Counted from the first letter of the stretch, positions 44,439 to 54,968 are shown. The stretch is DNA of 64,000 nt from Planctomycetota bacterium (GCA_014384025.1 JACNGQ010000188.1:28432-92431), one strand, 5' to 3'. The notes: generated by a model from the letters alone, not told the origin. Program-made: numbers and translations.

Positions 44439-44762
44439 TTAATTGTTTTTCAAAATGTTAATACCCGTTGCCATTTTGAGCACTTCCCCGAGAGCCTGCG
44501 TAGCAAAGCCCTCAGATTCAGTAGTAAATGGCACAACCATAAAACAGGGGGTCGGCATATCCTCATAGGCCGAGAAAACTTCTTCAGCTTCCGGAGCAAT
44601 ATTTTCAGCGACTACTACGAGCGCATATTTTTCACTGATTATCTTCTTTGCGCTTTCGTCAATATCGCCGGTGCTCAGACCCACCGGGTAGGTATCTACT
44701 CCGAGTGCCGAAAACGGCATCACAAAATCAGTACTACCTAAAACTGCGATTTTACCTTCCAT
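44439..44762 (-). CDS. atpF: V-type ATP synthase subunit F
   Basis: 107 aa. Central-stalk subunit with the Rossmann-like fold IAVLGSTDFVMPFSALGVDTYPV and YALVVVAENIAPEAEE. It lies between the TlpA-like gene (37 bp upstream) and the GH5-HEAT gene (9 bp downstream), so the core V-ATPase genes are split here. Confidence 0.9.
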   Translation of the reverse strand: MEGKIAVLGSTDFVMPFSALGVDTYPVGLSTGDIDESAKKIISEKYALVVVAENIAPEAEEVFSAYEDMPTPCFMVVPFTTESEGFATQALGEVLKMATGINILKNN

Positions 44763-44799
44763 AAATCGTATCTCGTGATTAGCTTATTTTTTATCTCGA

Positions 44800-45384
44800 T
44801 TATTTGGCCTCTGGCAAAAGCTTTTTTATGTCCGCTTCGAACACAGCTTTGTCATTATAACCGACGTATTTTTTGGTGATATTGCCTGCCGAGTCGATGA
44901 GGAAGGTAGTCGGTATGCTCAAAATTCCTCCGAACGCTTTATCGATCTTACCATCGGTCATCATAATCGGATATTTGATTTGATACTTCTGGACAAAGGC
45001 TTTGACGACGCTGACTCCTGCCTGGTCTAAAGAAATACCCACTATTTCAACTCCCTTATCCTTATATTGTTCGTGAAGCTCAACGAAATGCGGGATTTCT
45101 TTGACACATGGCGGGCACCAAGTCGCCCAAAAGTCCAGGACTACCACTTTGCCCCGTAAATCCGCGAGGCTGACGTTTTTACCATTCAAATCCTGTAATG
45201 CGAAGGCAGGCGCGGGTTTGCCTCCGGTTGTTGATGGGGTGCTGTCGGCAATTGGTTGTGCCGGCTTTATTTCAGTCTCAGCCTTAGTTTGCTGTGCCGG
45301 CTCGGTTTTATTTTTCTTACACCCACCGATGATAAATATCGGAACTAAAAGTAAACAAAATAGTTTTTTCGCTTTCATTTTCAA
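44800..45384 (-). CDS. TlpA-like thioredoxin lipoprotein, inside the V-ATPase operon
   Basis: 194 aa. Lipobox IGGC (about 19-22), a Thr/Lys/Glu-rich linker (23-50), then an AhpC/TlpA-type thioredoxin fold with the redox motif WATWCPPCVKEIPHF, and FLIDSAGNITKKYVGY near the end. It probably reduces or exchanges disulfides outside the membrane. AAGGTAATTGAAA precedes ATG 45384. Gap to the F gene is 37 bp and to the ankyrin gene 59 bp, so it is in the same transcript. Confidence 0.88.
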   Translation of the reverse strand: MKMKAKKLFCLLLVPIFIIGGCKKNKTEPAQQTKAETEIKPAQPIADSTPSTTGGKPAPAFALQDLNGKNVSLADLRGKVVVLDFWATWCPPCVKEIPHFVELHEQYKDKGVEIVGISLDQAGVSVVKAFVQKYQIKYPIMMTDGKIDKAFGGILSIPTTFLIDSAGNITKKYVGYNDKAVFEADIKKLLPEAK

Positions 45385-45443
45385 TTACCTTCCATAAAGC
45401 GTATATAGTGAAGTGTAACTGGTCTTAAGATTATCTGAGTTTA

Positions 45444-46343
45444 TCATTCTTTAGCTCCGTGCTTTCGCAAGAGCTCGATTATTTTATTGTCTCCCTGTTC
45501 TTTTGCCCATTTGAGAGGAGTTTGGCCGTTGCTGGTTTGAGCATTGACATCAGCACCCTTGCTTAAAACGATTTCGGCGATATTCAGGTGGCCATGAGCG
45601 CAGGCGAGGTGGAGTGGTGTCTGGCCGTACTCGTCCTTTGCGTTAATATCCGCACCTTTGGCAATAAGCAGCTCGGCGACATTGCTATGGCCATGAACCA
45701 ATGCAAAGTACAGCGGCTGCCATCCATGTTCGTCTTTTGCGTTGACGTCAGAGCCTTTAGTGATAAGTAATTCGACGATGTCTTTATGGCCCTTCTCTGC
45801 GGCGACATGCAAAGCTGTCCGGCCGGTCTTGTCCGTTGAGCTGATAACAGCACCATTGGCGATAAGCAGTTCCGCCATATCCTTAAGGCCTGATGAGATT
45901 GCGTAGTGCAGGGCGGGCGTGCCGTTCTGGCTTTTAGTATTAACATCGGCCCCTTTTGCGATTAGCAACTCGGCTACAGGCATATGGCCCGAAACGACAA
46001 CATTGAGCAAGGGAGTGTGACCGTATAAATCCGTCGCATCAACCTTGGCGCCATTTGCAATAAGCAGCTCAGCAATATATTTATGGCCTTTTTCCGCTGC
46101 GAGGTGCAAAGGTGACCGGCTGAACGCATCTTTTGCTTCGACATCAACACCTTTTAAGATGTGTAACTGGACCTCGACAAAATCACCACTTGTCGCAGCC
46201 TGATGAATGGATTTGGTGGGTGCCGAACGTTTGGCTATACTGTCAATGACCACGAGTCCGTCGCGTTGGGATTTGGCCTGTTGGCAACCAACGGCGATAA
46301 ACATGAAAACCAAAACCAGAGGTATTAATTTTATCGATTTCAT
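45444..46343 (-). CDS. Ankyrin-repeat lipoprotein, translationally coupled to V-ATPase C
   Basis: 299 aa from ATG 46343, whose A is the last base of the C-subunit stop (TAATG); an in-frame start 13 codons earlier lies inside that gene and is unlikely. Lipobox AVGC (about 17-20). Seven to eight ankyrin repeats with the classic G-x-T-P/A-L-H-x-A-A core (SPLHLAAEKGHKYIAELLI, TALHVAAEKGHKDIVELLI, TPLHLACAHGHLNIAEIVL). Exported ankyrin proteins are protein-binding scaffolds. Confidence 0.88.
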   Translation of the reverse strand: MKSIKLIPLVLVFMFIAVGCQQAKSQRDGLVVIDSIAKRSAPTKSIHQAATSGDFVEVQLHILKGVDVEAKDAFSRSPLHLAAEKGHKYIAELLIANGAKVDATDLYGHTPLLNVVVSGHMPVAELLIAKGADVNTKSQNGTPALHYAISSGLKDMAELLIANGAVISSTDKTGRTALHVAAEKGHKDIVELLITKGSDVNAKDEHGWQPLYFALVHGHSNVAELLIAKGADINAKDEYGQTPLHLACAHGHLNIAEIVLSKGADVNAQTSNGQTPLKWAKEQGDNKIIELLRKHGAKE

Positions 46344-47386
46344 TAGCCAATGCGGTCCAGGATAAGTTTCGTGTCGAGGCAATTTTTCTTAGCTGTCAAA
46401 ATGAGTCTGACCGTACGGATTTCATTTTCCTTCAACAGCAAAAAAGCAATAACCGGCTGAGGGCCTGCGGTAATTACAAAGGATGATTTCAAGAATCCGG
46501 TCAAATACTCCTCGCACTGCTGCTCAACTCTAAGAAAAGATTTATTAGACGCTAAATAGTTCGCACCTATTTCAACAATTCGATGATAAGGGGTAGCAAA
46601 AAACAACTGCCCCAAGGCTTCGTATCCGAGTTCCAGGCCGTTTTTGAATCGCTCGGATTCGACGAATCCACCTGTAAGAAAAACTTTACGTTCTTCCGAA
46701 GCGGTAAATTTTAGCCTGAACATCGTGCGAATATTTGTAAGGTCAATCTGTGTCCTGAACAAGCTGAGCAGAAAAACACTGTTTAAGCGACTGGCAGTCT
46801 TTAAGTTATACCCGGCCTGGAAGCTGTCGATTTGGTAATCAATCTGACGAATATCTTTATCCTGGTAGTAAGCCAGAATAGTCTTCTCAACCGCCTGCTG
46901 GATATATTCGGTGGATGCCGGGCTGCTAAAATCGCCCTGCTCTGAAAGAAGCTGCTCCAATCGCTCGGGTGGAACGTTGCCGTCCTGGCTGTAATCGGTG
47001 CCAATGGGCTTTTCCGTCAATGAGCGTCTGAGTGCCAGCCGGAGGTTCGCAAAATCATCTCGGGCCTTGAACAGTTGCACAATCGACTCATCCAGCATTA
47101 AATCCGAGAACAGCTCGCGTACCGCCGTCCTTCGCTGCTGGAGGATTGTCTCAGTCTGTGCAATGTCCTTCGCTCCCTGCGGCAGGGCATATTCTGTTCC
47201 ACTGAGCAAATCAGAAGCCTGCTCGAAGTTCTGAGCATTGGTCATATCGAGCAGGACAGCCCTGGTCAGCATCTGCGTTTCGAGGCTGCGCACCTGAGCT
47301 GTCTGAAAGGCGTATTGCCAGTCGTCAGGGCCGACAGGCGGATACGTGTAAAAATCGAGAACGGTTTGTTCGGCAATTTCAGACAT
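46343..47386 (-). CDS. atpC: V-type ATP synthase subunit C (AC39-like)
   Basis: 347 aa. Links the rotating central stalk to the K ring. Recognised from position between E and F, length, and AC39-like helical segments (LETQMLTRAVLLDM, DFANLRLALRRSLTEKPIG, LFRTQIDLTNIRTMFR). Its stop overlaps the ankyrin gene start by one base. Confidence 0.88.
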   Translation of the reverse strand: MSEIAEQTVLDFYTYPPVGPDDWQYAFQTAQVRSLETQMLTRAVLLDMTNAQNFEQASDLLSGTEYALPQGAKDIAQTETILQQRRTAVRELFSDLMLDESIVQLFKARDDFANLRLALRRSLTEKPIGTDYSQDGNVPPERLEQLLSEQGDFSSPASTEYIQQAVEKTILAYYQDKDIRQIDYQIDSFQAGYNLKTASRLNSVFLLSLFRTQIDLTNIRTMFRLKFTASEERKVFLTGGFVESERFKNGLELGYEALGQLFFATPYHRIVEIGANYLASNKSFLRVEQQCEEYLTGFLKSSFVITAGPQPVIAFLLLKENEIRTVRLILTAKKNCLDTKLILDRIG

Positions 47387-47496
47387 TATTTATATTTTGT
47401 TCCTTGTCATCGAAAAAACACTCCTGCGAAAGGAGAAGTCCACATTATCGAAAACTTTTCTGGATTCCTGCTTGCGCAGGAATGACAAGTCGTTAT

Positions 47497-48090
47497 TTAA
47501 TTCTCAAACAGTTCTTTTGCTAATTGAATCTCCAGCTCCTTGCGTGCCTGGTCCAGCAGTACCTCGATAGAGACGTTAGTTTTAATTTTGCCTCTTGTCA
47601 GGATAAAACCGGCCCCGAGGTTCTGCCTTTCGTTGGACAATTTTAAGTTGCCTTGAAAGCCCGGGCCTAACTCGCGGTTTATCTGCTTTATAAACTCATG
47701 GTCGATGCGTCCTTCGTTCGTATCGACTACGACTTCTTCATCGCCGGTCTCGACGGCATCGAGCAGGAGTTTTTTAATCAGGGCGTGATATTCCTCATCC
47801 GGCAAATTCTGCAGTTGCCGGCGTGCCTGTTCAAAGACCTCGTCGAGTATTTTCCTTTTCTCGGCGAGATACTCTTTGGCAATATTCATTCTGGCCGCTG
47901 CAAGGATATGCGATTTTTCATCTGTTCCGGCTTGTTGAGCAAGTATCCCAGTCTGCTTTTTATATTCATCCAGTTGTTCGGAAAGTTTGTCCTGTTCGCC
48001 AGCTTCCTTGTCATCGGTCTGCTTTTTTATCTTATCAGCCTCGGCGCGGGCGTCAGCCAATATCTTTTCTACTACCTGTTCAACTTCCAT
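47497..48090 (-). CDS. atpE: V-type ATP synthase subunit E
   Basis: 197 aa from ATG 48090 (the frame extends to 48159 but overlaps the K gene). Peripheral-stalk subunit: a long N-terminal helix (about 1-105, EVEQVVEKILADARAEADKIK) and a globular C-terminal head containing LGAGFILTRGKIKTNVSIEVLL. A REP-like hairpin (about 47462-47483) lies between this gene and C. Confidence 0.9.
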   Translation of the reverse strand: MEVEQVVEKILADARAEADKIKKQTDDKEAGEQDKLSEQLDEYKKQTGILAQQAGTDEKSHILAAARMNIAKEYLAEKRKILDEVFEQARRQLQNLPDEEYHALIKKLLLDAVETGDEEVVVDTNEGRIDHEFIKQINRELGPGFQGNLKLSNERQNLGAGFILTRGKIKTNVSIEVLLDQARKELEIQLAKELFEN

Positions 48091-48133
48091 AATTACTCTC
48101 GTATTATGTATTACATATAGTGAATTTGACGTA

Positions 48134-48652
<519 letters not shown>

Positions 48653-48668
48653 TTACTAAAAAACACCG

Positions 48669-50633
48669 TTAGATTTCTTTTTTGATATAAATATGTTTAT
48701 ACTCTTTGCTAAGCGGCTCGAATGATTTGCCGCCGCCGACAATGAACTTGGGGAAAAATTCTACATATTGAAGTCTTAAGGTATGAACAAAAGCGCTTAA
48801 TCCGGAAATTGCCAGATTAAATCCATGTCCACCGATAAGCACCAATATCATCACTATAATTCCAATGTAAGGTATCTGATACGTAATGTCGGCAATAACG
48901 TTTATTGCCATTGCCAGACCTGCTGTAACCATGCCGAGTGCCATTAACCTCAAATAGCTCAGCACATCCCCCATATAGAATATCGTGCTGAATACATTAT
49001 ACGCCCCCATTCCGATTCGCCCTGCCCAGGTACCTTCTCTTTCACTGAACAGGAGTATTGTAGCTGCAGGCACAAGTGCAAGATACCCAAAGAACGTTCC
49101 AAGAGAGGCAGGAATCGCTCCGGCCTTGGCTGCCCCAAACAGCACAATTGAATTGATCATCACCAGCCAGGTCAACTGGTCGCACACTGCTGCAATATAA
49201 TCCTTTCGTTTAATGTTATGTCCAAATGCAATAACCAGGCCGGTCATAATCTGGAAATACCCGAGAGCCAGTGCTAAAACAAAGAATGTCATCGGTTTCT
49301 CCAACGGGTCGAACCAGATTAGTTTGTTTCGGGTCGATGCCAGTGCAGGTATGAACTTCTGGATCGCATCCCCAAACCAGCCCCCTGTTAGTGCTCCGGC
49401 TACAACGGTAACAGCAGAGCAAATCCCTAACATCCACATTAGTTTTTTGTCACCCTGCATTTTTTTGATGAAAAAAATCATCAGGGCGATAATGACCAAT
49501 CCGTACCCGGCATCAGTGAGGCACAATCCGAAGAACAGCGCAAAAAACGGGGCAAGAAATACCGTCGGGTCCACTTCAAAATGCTGCGGCATACCATATA
49601 AACGAGTTATTACCTCGAAGGGTTTTATTGCGCCTTTGTTTTCAATTTCTACAGGAATATCTTCATCTTTGGCCGGCTCGATTTTATGTAAACTCGATGC
49701 CTCGAAACCAGATACGAGCTTCTCCAGCCTGGTATAATCATTTTTCTTGACCCATCCTTCCAGAATAACAGTATGCTCAGTGGCCGGCACATTATCTTTA
49801 GTCTGTTCCCTTTCTAACAGATTCTTATAATGGTCGTATAGAATACCGAGATTGAGCAGATTTTCGGACAGTTTGGCGGTGTTTTCGGCCTGAGTCTGCA
49901 ATTGTTTTTGTGCCTGCTGGAGCTTTTCACAGTGTTCGTTAATCAGCCTGGAGACAGTGCCTCTCATCGGCTCGAAGCTGACGGGCTCGAATTCAGCCGA
50001 GCGCAACAGCTTCTGAACAGTCTCGGCGTTTTCCTTTAGAGCGACGATAAGGCAGGCGGTCTTGCTGATGCCGGTCCCTATTTGCTGAACAGCGGCGCCG
50101 GCTTCACTTAACTTTTCGCGTATCCGTTCAAGCTGCTGGTTCGATATTAATCCGGCCCAGCAGGCGGCCTTGTGGAGGCGGCCGATTTCCTCTACGGGGG
50201 TTTTGAAAGAGGCCCAGGGCCTGAGCATCTGCAGGGTGCTCTGGATATTTTCAATTTCACCCTTTGTTTTTTCCATCGAGGCTTCGAGATGCTCGCTTTT
50301 GTCGATTATCTTCAGGATTTTGCGGTCTGAAACAACCTTATTATATGCTTGTTCGTTAATGACGGTACGCGGTGATAACATGGCGGCAAGACCTTTTTGT
50401 GCTTTGGCGTAATTTTTCAGAAACTCAATGCTCTTTTCGAGCCTGTTTACGAGCGTTTCGAGGTCTTTTGGGCGTTCTGCTGAGGCGCTAAGCTCGGGGA
50501 AGTCTCTGCGGAGAATTGCCTCTTCGGCATTGAGGATATGGCAAATACCTCCACGCTGCAGTTCTTCGAGAAGCTCGGATGCCTGAGTGCGATGACTGGC
50601 AATTATGATTTTTGCCATTTTGGCAATGGCCAT
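48669..50633 (-). CDS. atpI: V-type ATP synthase subunit I
   Basis: 654 aa. Stator a-subunit: cytoplasmic N-terminal half (residues ~1-340) with coiled coils, then seven to eight membrane helices, including VDPTVFLAPFFALFFGLCLTDAGYG and MGDVLSYLRLMALGMVTAGLA, where the conserved Arg (SYLRLMALG) faces the ring. It starts 2 bp after the H-like gene. Confidence 0.95.
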   Translation of the reverse strand: MAIAKMAKIIIASHRTQASELLEELQRGGICHILNAEEAILRRDFPELSASAERPKDLETLVNRLEKSIEFLKNYAKAQKGLAAMLSPRTVINEQAYNKVVSDRKILKIIDKSEHLEASMEKTKGEIENIQSTLQMLRPWASFKTPVEEIGRLHKAACWAGLISNQQLERIREKLSEAGAAVQQIGTGISKTACLIVALKENAETVQKLLRSAEFEPVSFEPMRGTVSRLINEHCEKLQQAQKQLQTQAENTAKLSENLLNLGILYDHYKNLLEREQTKDNVPATEHTVILEGWVKKNDYTRLEKLVSGFEASSLHKIEPAKDEDIPVEIENKGAIKPFEVITRLYGMPQHFEVDPTVFLAPFFALFFGLCLTDAGYGLVIIALMIFFIKKMQGDKKLMWMLGICSAVTVVAGALTGGWFGDAIQKFIPALASTRNKLIWFDPLEKPMTFFVLALALGYFQIMTGLVIAFGHNIKRKDYIAAVCDQLTWLVMINSIVLFGAAKAGAIPASLGTFFGYLALVPAATILLFSEREGTWAGRIGMGAYNVFSTIFYMGDVLSYLRLMALGMVTAGLAMAINVIADITYQIPYIGIIVMILVLIGGHGFNLAISGLSAFVHTLRLQYVEFFPKFIVGGGKSFEPLSKEYKHIYIKKEI

Positions 50634-50635
50634 AG

Positions 50636-50941
50636 TTAGCCTCTTAAGTAATCCATTACCTTGGCGGCCGCTGTGGCCATTCTACTGCCGGTTTTATCAC
50701 GCAATTGCTGGCGCTGCTGCTGTGCCTGCGCCTTAAGCTGCTCAACTTCGGCGCTTGCCTGCGAGTGTGCCTGCGCAACGGCAGCATCGATAGCTTGTTT
50801 CCTTTGCTGGGCGATCTCGTTAGTGGCTGCGAGCCGATTCTTCCGGCCCTTTTCAGCCTGTTTTACCACCTCAGCTTTGGCCTGTTCTATAATTTCATTG
50901 GCCTTTGTTTCAGATTCTTTGATTTTCTTGATTAATTCCAT
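50636..50941 (-). CDS. V-type ATP synthase subunit H/G-like (peripheral stalk)
   Basis: 101 aa, nearly all one charged, Ala/Gln-rich helix (EIIEQAKAEVVKQAEKG, ASAEVEQLKAQAQQQRQQL), as in AhaH/G subunits that pair with E. First gene of the operon. A good ribosome binding site (GGTGG) precedes ATG 50941. Confidence 0.85.
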   Translation of the reverse strand: MELIKKIKESETKANEIIEQAKAEVVKQAEKGRKNRLAATNEIAQQRKQAIDAAVAQAHSQASAEVEQLKAQAQQQRQQLRDKTGSRMATAAAKVMDYLRG

Positions 50942-50995
50942 TTTTATACCACCAATTGCTTCCTGCTATACACAACCCATTTTGGAATCCGATAA

Positions 50996-51022
50996 AGTAT
51001 ATTATTATTCAGCAAATGACAA
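50996..51022 (-). promoter_or_regulatory. Possible promoter of the V-ATPase operon
   Basis: TTGTCA (51022-51017), 15-base spacer, TATACT (51001-50996), ~55 bp before the first ATG. The spacer is short for sigma-70, so support is modest. Confidence 0.4.
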
Positions 51023-51055
51023 CAAATAACTCAAAGTTTTTTTATTTGCCCTGCT

Positions 51056-52399
51056 TTAACAACTGTTTTTACCGATGAATCCTTCTTCGGTCAGCATCTT
51101 AGTTTCCTGCCTTGCCTTGCTTATGATTGATTCGGCGGTTTTATAGAGTTCTTCCCAGGTCAGGATTTTTTCTGCTATTCCCTGCTCGATAGCTTTGGTA
51201 CCGACTGCGGCGGCCTCGCGCGGGAATACTTCCCATTCGTCCATTGCGGGGATTATATAGTCTTCACTTAAGCCCTTGTCTTCGGCGGTTTTTGCCAGTT
51301 CCATCGCTGCTGCAATACACATTTCATCGGTAATTGTTTTGGCTCTGACATCCAGAACTCCTCTGAAGATGCCGGGGAAACCGAGGGAATTATTTACCTG
51401 GTTCGGGAAATCGCTGCGCCCGGTTGCGACAATCCTTGCGCCGGCTTTTTTTGCCTCCCACGGCCATATTTCCGGTACGGGATTGGCGCATACGAAAACG
51501 ATGGAGTCTTTTGCCATTTTTGAAATCCACTGGCTTTTAACGGAATCAGGGCCGGGTTTTGAAAGCGCAATTAATACATCGGCTCCCCGGAGTGCTTCGT
51601 CGATTGGGCCGTCGAAGCACATTTCGTTGCTAATCCGGCAGATATTTGATTTTTCTTTTAGAGATGGATTGTCGTTTATGTCAGTGCGATTCTTATGAAG
51701 GGGGCCTTTGCTATCGTACATAATACATTTTTTCGCGTCGGCCCCGGCCCGGAAAATAATGTCTGATATCCTGATATTTGATGCGCCTGCGCCCATAAAA
51801 ACGATTTTTACGTCCTCAATTTTTTTATCTACGACTTTCAAGGCGTTGACGAGGCCGGCAAGGGTGACGGTTGCGGTGCCCTGCTGGTCATCGTGCCATA
51901 CCGGTATCGGGCTTTCCTTTCTTAATCTGTCGAGGATGTCGAAGCACTTTGGCTGGGCGATATCTTCGAGATTAATCCCTCCGAAAGAAGGGTGTAATAG
52001 CAGTACGGTCTCTATGAATTTGTCGGGGTCTTTCGTATCGAGGCAAATCGGGAAAGCATCGACGCCGCCGAGATACTTGTAGATCAGGGCCTTTCCTTCC
52101 ATTACGGGAAGGGCGGCGTGTGGGCCGATGTCACCGAGTCCCAATACCCGGGTGCCGTCGCTGATAACGGCAACGGTGTTCCATTTGCAGGTCAGCTCGT
52201 AAACCTTTTCGGGATTTTTTACGATGTCCATGCAGGGCGAAGCGACGCCGGGGCTGTACCAAACGTCGAAATCACGCAGGTCTTTCACGCGGCATTTGGG
52301 GGTTACGGCTATCTTGCCCTTGTAATATGAATGGAGCTGTGAAGCTATTTCCTGCGGTTTGTTTGCTTTTGCCAGGAGTTCTTCTTCGTTGTATTCCAT
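51056..52399 (-). CDS. NAD(P)-dependent malic enzyme
   Basis: 447 aa, the short bacterial type. It converts malate to pyruvate and CO2 with NAD(P) reduction. Motifs: WYSPGVASPCMDI (catalytic Tyr region), NTVAVISDGTRVLGLGDIGP, INLEDIAQPKCF, VWHDDQQGTATVTLAGL (metal ligands) and the Rossmann loop VFMGAGASNIRISDII. The dinucleotide-loop GAGASN is typical of the family. Likely links C4 acids to pyruvate metabolism. Confidence 0.93.
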   Translation of the reverse strand: MEYNEEELLAKANKPQEIASQLHSYYKGKIAVTPKCRVKDLRDFDVWYSPGVASPCMDIVKNPEKVYELTCKWNTVAVISDGTRVLGLGDIGPHAALPVMEGKALIYKYLGGVDAFPICLDTKDPDKFIETVLLLHPSFGGINLEDIAQPKCFDILDRLRKESPIPVWHDDQQGTATVTLAGLVNALKVVDKKIEDVKIVFMGAGASNIRISDIIFRAGADAKKCIMYDSKGPLHKNRTDINDNPSLKEKSNICRISNEMCFDGPIDEALRGADVLIALSKPGPDSVKSQWISKMAKDSIVFVCANPVPEIWPWEAKKAGARIVATGRSDFPNQVNNSLGFPGIFRGVLDVRAKTITDEMCIAAAMELAKTAEDKGLSEDYIIPAMDEWEVFPREAAAVGTKAIEQGIAEKILTWEELYKTAESIISKARQETKMLTEEGFIGKNSC

Positions 52400-52442
52400 A
52401 GTTTCAACACCACTTTCTGATTAAAAAACAGGTATTCTATTA

Positions 52443-54968
52443 TTATCGTTCGTTTGTGTCAATTCGCCATTCGAGAATGCCGGCGGAAAAGTCCGGCTGC
52501 AACTGTGCCTCAAGGCGCAGCGATATTGTCTGCACGGGATTGAATTTAACGTTATTGAATTTATCCTTTTCGAGGCCGTATTCGGAGGCGTTCGATACTT
52601 GTTTCCACTGGCCGGCGTCTTTATACAGTAATCGCCATGATTTCGGGATGCGGCATCCTCCTGAGCCTGTATCGTCGAAGAAGTAAACGGATGCTCCGGA
52701 GATATTTTTCGCCTGGTCGAAATCGTACTGCACCCATTCGGTTGTGCCTCTGTGGTCCCACCATGTGAAACGGGCTATGCTGTAGTCGTTTGAGCTTTTT
52801 GGTGATAATTTGTCGCTGAGTGCTGCAACTGAATCGTTGTCCCAGCAGTGCGAGGCGGAAGCGGGCAGTGATTTGGTGGGTTTGGCGGGGGCTATCCACT
52901 GGAAGGCGTCGGGGCCGGTGCCGATTGTCGGGAACGACGAAATCCGCAGGCGGGCACTGCCCATCGGGACCAGAGTTACGGTTTCGATCGGCTCATCGGA
53001 TTTTGCGGGGCTCGGCTGAAGCAGGCCGACAAGACCGAGGTTGTCTTTTTGCCATTGGGGTATTTTTTTGGCTTTGGCACGCAGCTCAATCGGGGCGGCA
53101 TTAGCTTCAAATGGCTGGTTGTCGGCGGGCCAGGCCTTGTGAACGAGCTCAAATGACGAGGCGAGGTTGCTTTCATTCAATATCAGGCCATAATTCCAGG
53201 CTGTTGTTGGGTGTATTTCCCATGCGGGCCATTTTTCGGTGCCGCCGGCTTTGACATATTTTTCGCCAATCTTCAATGAGTAGGTAAGAGGCCCGCGATT
53301 GACCGAGACGCTGTTATTGTTTTTCGTCCACTGCGTCAGCGAGATTTTCATCGCAAGGTTAAGATCGACCGTGTCGCCGTCGGACCACTTACGGTCTATC
53401 ATAATGTACCGGCGGGGCCCGGCTTTGATAGATGAGGTGTTTCCGTTGATTGACAGCCCGGGGTTTTCGCACCAGGCGGGCACGCGGAGATAAAGCGGGA
53501 AGCTAACGGGCTCAGGTGTTTTTATGGTAAGGCGGATTTCCTCATCGAACGGGTAGTTTGTTTTTTGGGTGATTGTTACCTTCGTGCCGTCTCCGACCTT
53601 TGCTGTAACTTTCGAAGGGGCGTAGAGCACGGCGGCCAGGCCGTTGCCCGGTGTGGCCATCCAGAGGTGTTCGGCATAATATGGCCAGCCGTGGCCTGTG
53701 TTATGCTGGCAGCAGCGATGAATGTGCGGATTGAAAAGCAGCATTGGCCCGCCGTTTTGCAGACCGGGTGATTTGGTGAGCTTATCGCAAAGTATCATAT
53801 TCGGCGAGGTAAGATAATGCAGGGCCTTGAGGTCGGGGGTAAATGCGGCGGGCAGCGAGTTGAACGTTACATCCTCGCAGCGGTCGGCCCATCTTGCGTC
53901 GCCTGTGATGGCCAGCAGTATTTCGTGGGAGAGCATCATCTCGACCATGCCGCAGGTCTCCACGGCCTGGCGTGGGTCGGTAAAGCCGGGTCGGCAGTTC
54001 TCATCGCCGCCGAACATTCCGCCGGGTACCTGGCCGTACATATCGCGGATTTTTTGCCAGTTGCGTTCGGCGGCCCAGAGGTGATTGGGGTCCTTTGACT
54101 GCATGTAGAACGTGGCGGGCTGGCCAAAGCCTTGGGACATATTGACGTTATGCCAGTTGATTACGTCCTTTTCCCATTCGGCGGTGCAGCGGTGGACTTT
54201 TTTGGCCAGGTCCAGCAGGGATTCATCGCCGGTGCGGTTGTAGAGCCAATATACGCTGTAAAGCAGGTCGCCGCCCCGCATTTTCGGCCAGTAGCCCACG
54301 AGGAACCGCTCTTCGGGCACGGTGCTCAGATACTTCATATAGTTAGTCATCAGCTCGATTACCCGCTTATCACTTGTGAACTCGTAGTAGTCCTGCAGGC
54401 AAAAGAGCATTATCATATTGGGCCAGAGGTCTTCGCGGCCCTGGAGGTTAGTGGCGGCGCCTTTTCTTCCCTTATCGGGCCCGAACCAGCCGTCTTCCTG
54501 CTGGCTTTTGAGTGCGGCTTCTATCCAGATTTTCGATTCGTCTATCATTCGCCGATTGCGGAGGATGTAGCCGCAGTTGCTGAAACCTTTTAGCCAGTAA
54601 ACGGGCTCTTCCCAGCCATGGTCGCCTTCGCCTGCGGGGCTAAGCCATGCGTTTTTTTCCTTTATTAAGAACTGGCTTATTTCGGTAAGATTTCCGTGGA
54701 AGCCGTCGGCCTGAAGCTCAAGCTGTCTTCGTACCCAGCCGTCGGGTTCAATTGCGCCTATGGGCAGTTTGATAAGGGGGCTGGGCAGCAGCGGCGGGCG
54801 GTTGCCGATATAGAAATCGTTTTCCAATTCGGTGTTCGGCTTTTCAACGACCTCGATTTTGCCTTTTGCCAGTAGCGAACCTCCGGAAGGATTATTTTTA
54901 GACGGCGGGCAGCCGAGACTTATCAGCAGAGCTAATAGCATTAAACTTAACATGATTTGTTTAGACAT
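52443..54968 (-). CDS. Exported GH127-like beta-L-arabinofuranosidase
   Basis: 841 aa. Lipobox SLGC (17-20). The alpha/alpha-barrel domain (about 60-430) carries the expected zinc ligands of GH127: ETC (Glu337, Cys339) and HRCCQHN (Cys419, Cys420, one of which is the nucleophile in HypBA1). A beta-sandwich follows (about 435-560, LPFxVRVPAWCENPGLSING-like), then an extra ~250-residue region ending in a discoidin-like domain (FFDDTGSGGCRIPKSWRLLY). Removes arabinofuranose from plant or algal glycans. AAGGTC precedes ATG 54968. Confidence 0.88.
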   Translation of the reverse strand: MSKQIMLSLMLLALLISLGCPPSKNNPSGGSLLAKGKIEVVEKPNTELENDFYIGNRPPLLPSPLIKLPIGAIEPDGWVRRQLELQADGFHGNLTEISQFLIKEKNAWLSPAGEGDHGWEEPVYWLKGFSNCGYILRNRRMIDESKIWIEAALKSQQEDGWFGPDKGRKGAATNLQGREDLWPNMIMLFCLQDYYEFTSDKRVIELMTNYMKYLSTVPEERFLVGYWPKMRGGDLLYSVYWLYNRTGDESLLDLAKKVHRCTAEWEKDVINWHNVNMSQGFGQPATFYMQSKDPNHLWAAERNWQKIRDMYGQVPGGMFGGDENCRPGFTDPRQAVETCGMVEMMLSHEILLAITGDARWADRCEDVTFNSLPAAFTPDLKALHYLTSPNMILCDKLTKSPGLQNGGPMLLFNPHIHRCCQHNTGHGWPYYAEHLWMATPGNGLAAVLYAPSKVTAKVGDGTKVTITQKTNYPFDEEIRLTIKTPEPVSFPLYLRVPAWCENPGLSINGNTSSIKAGPRRYIMIDRKWSDGDTVDLNLAMKISLTQWTKNNNSVSVNRGPLTYSLKIGEKYVKAGGTEKWPAWEIHPTTAWNYGLILNESNLASSFELVHKAWPADNQPFEANAAPIELRAKAKKIPQWQKDNLGLVGLLQPSPAKSDEPIETVTLVPMGSARLRISSFPTIGTGPDAFQWIAPAKPTKSLPASASHCWDNDSVAALSDKLSPKSSNDYSIARFTWWDHRGTTEWVQYDFDQAKNISGASVYFFDDTGSGGCRIPKSWRLLYKDAGQWKQVSNASEYGLEKDKFNNVKFNPVQTISLRLEAQLQPDFSAGILEWRIDTNER

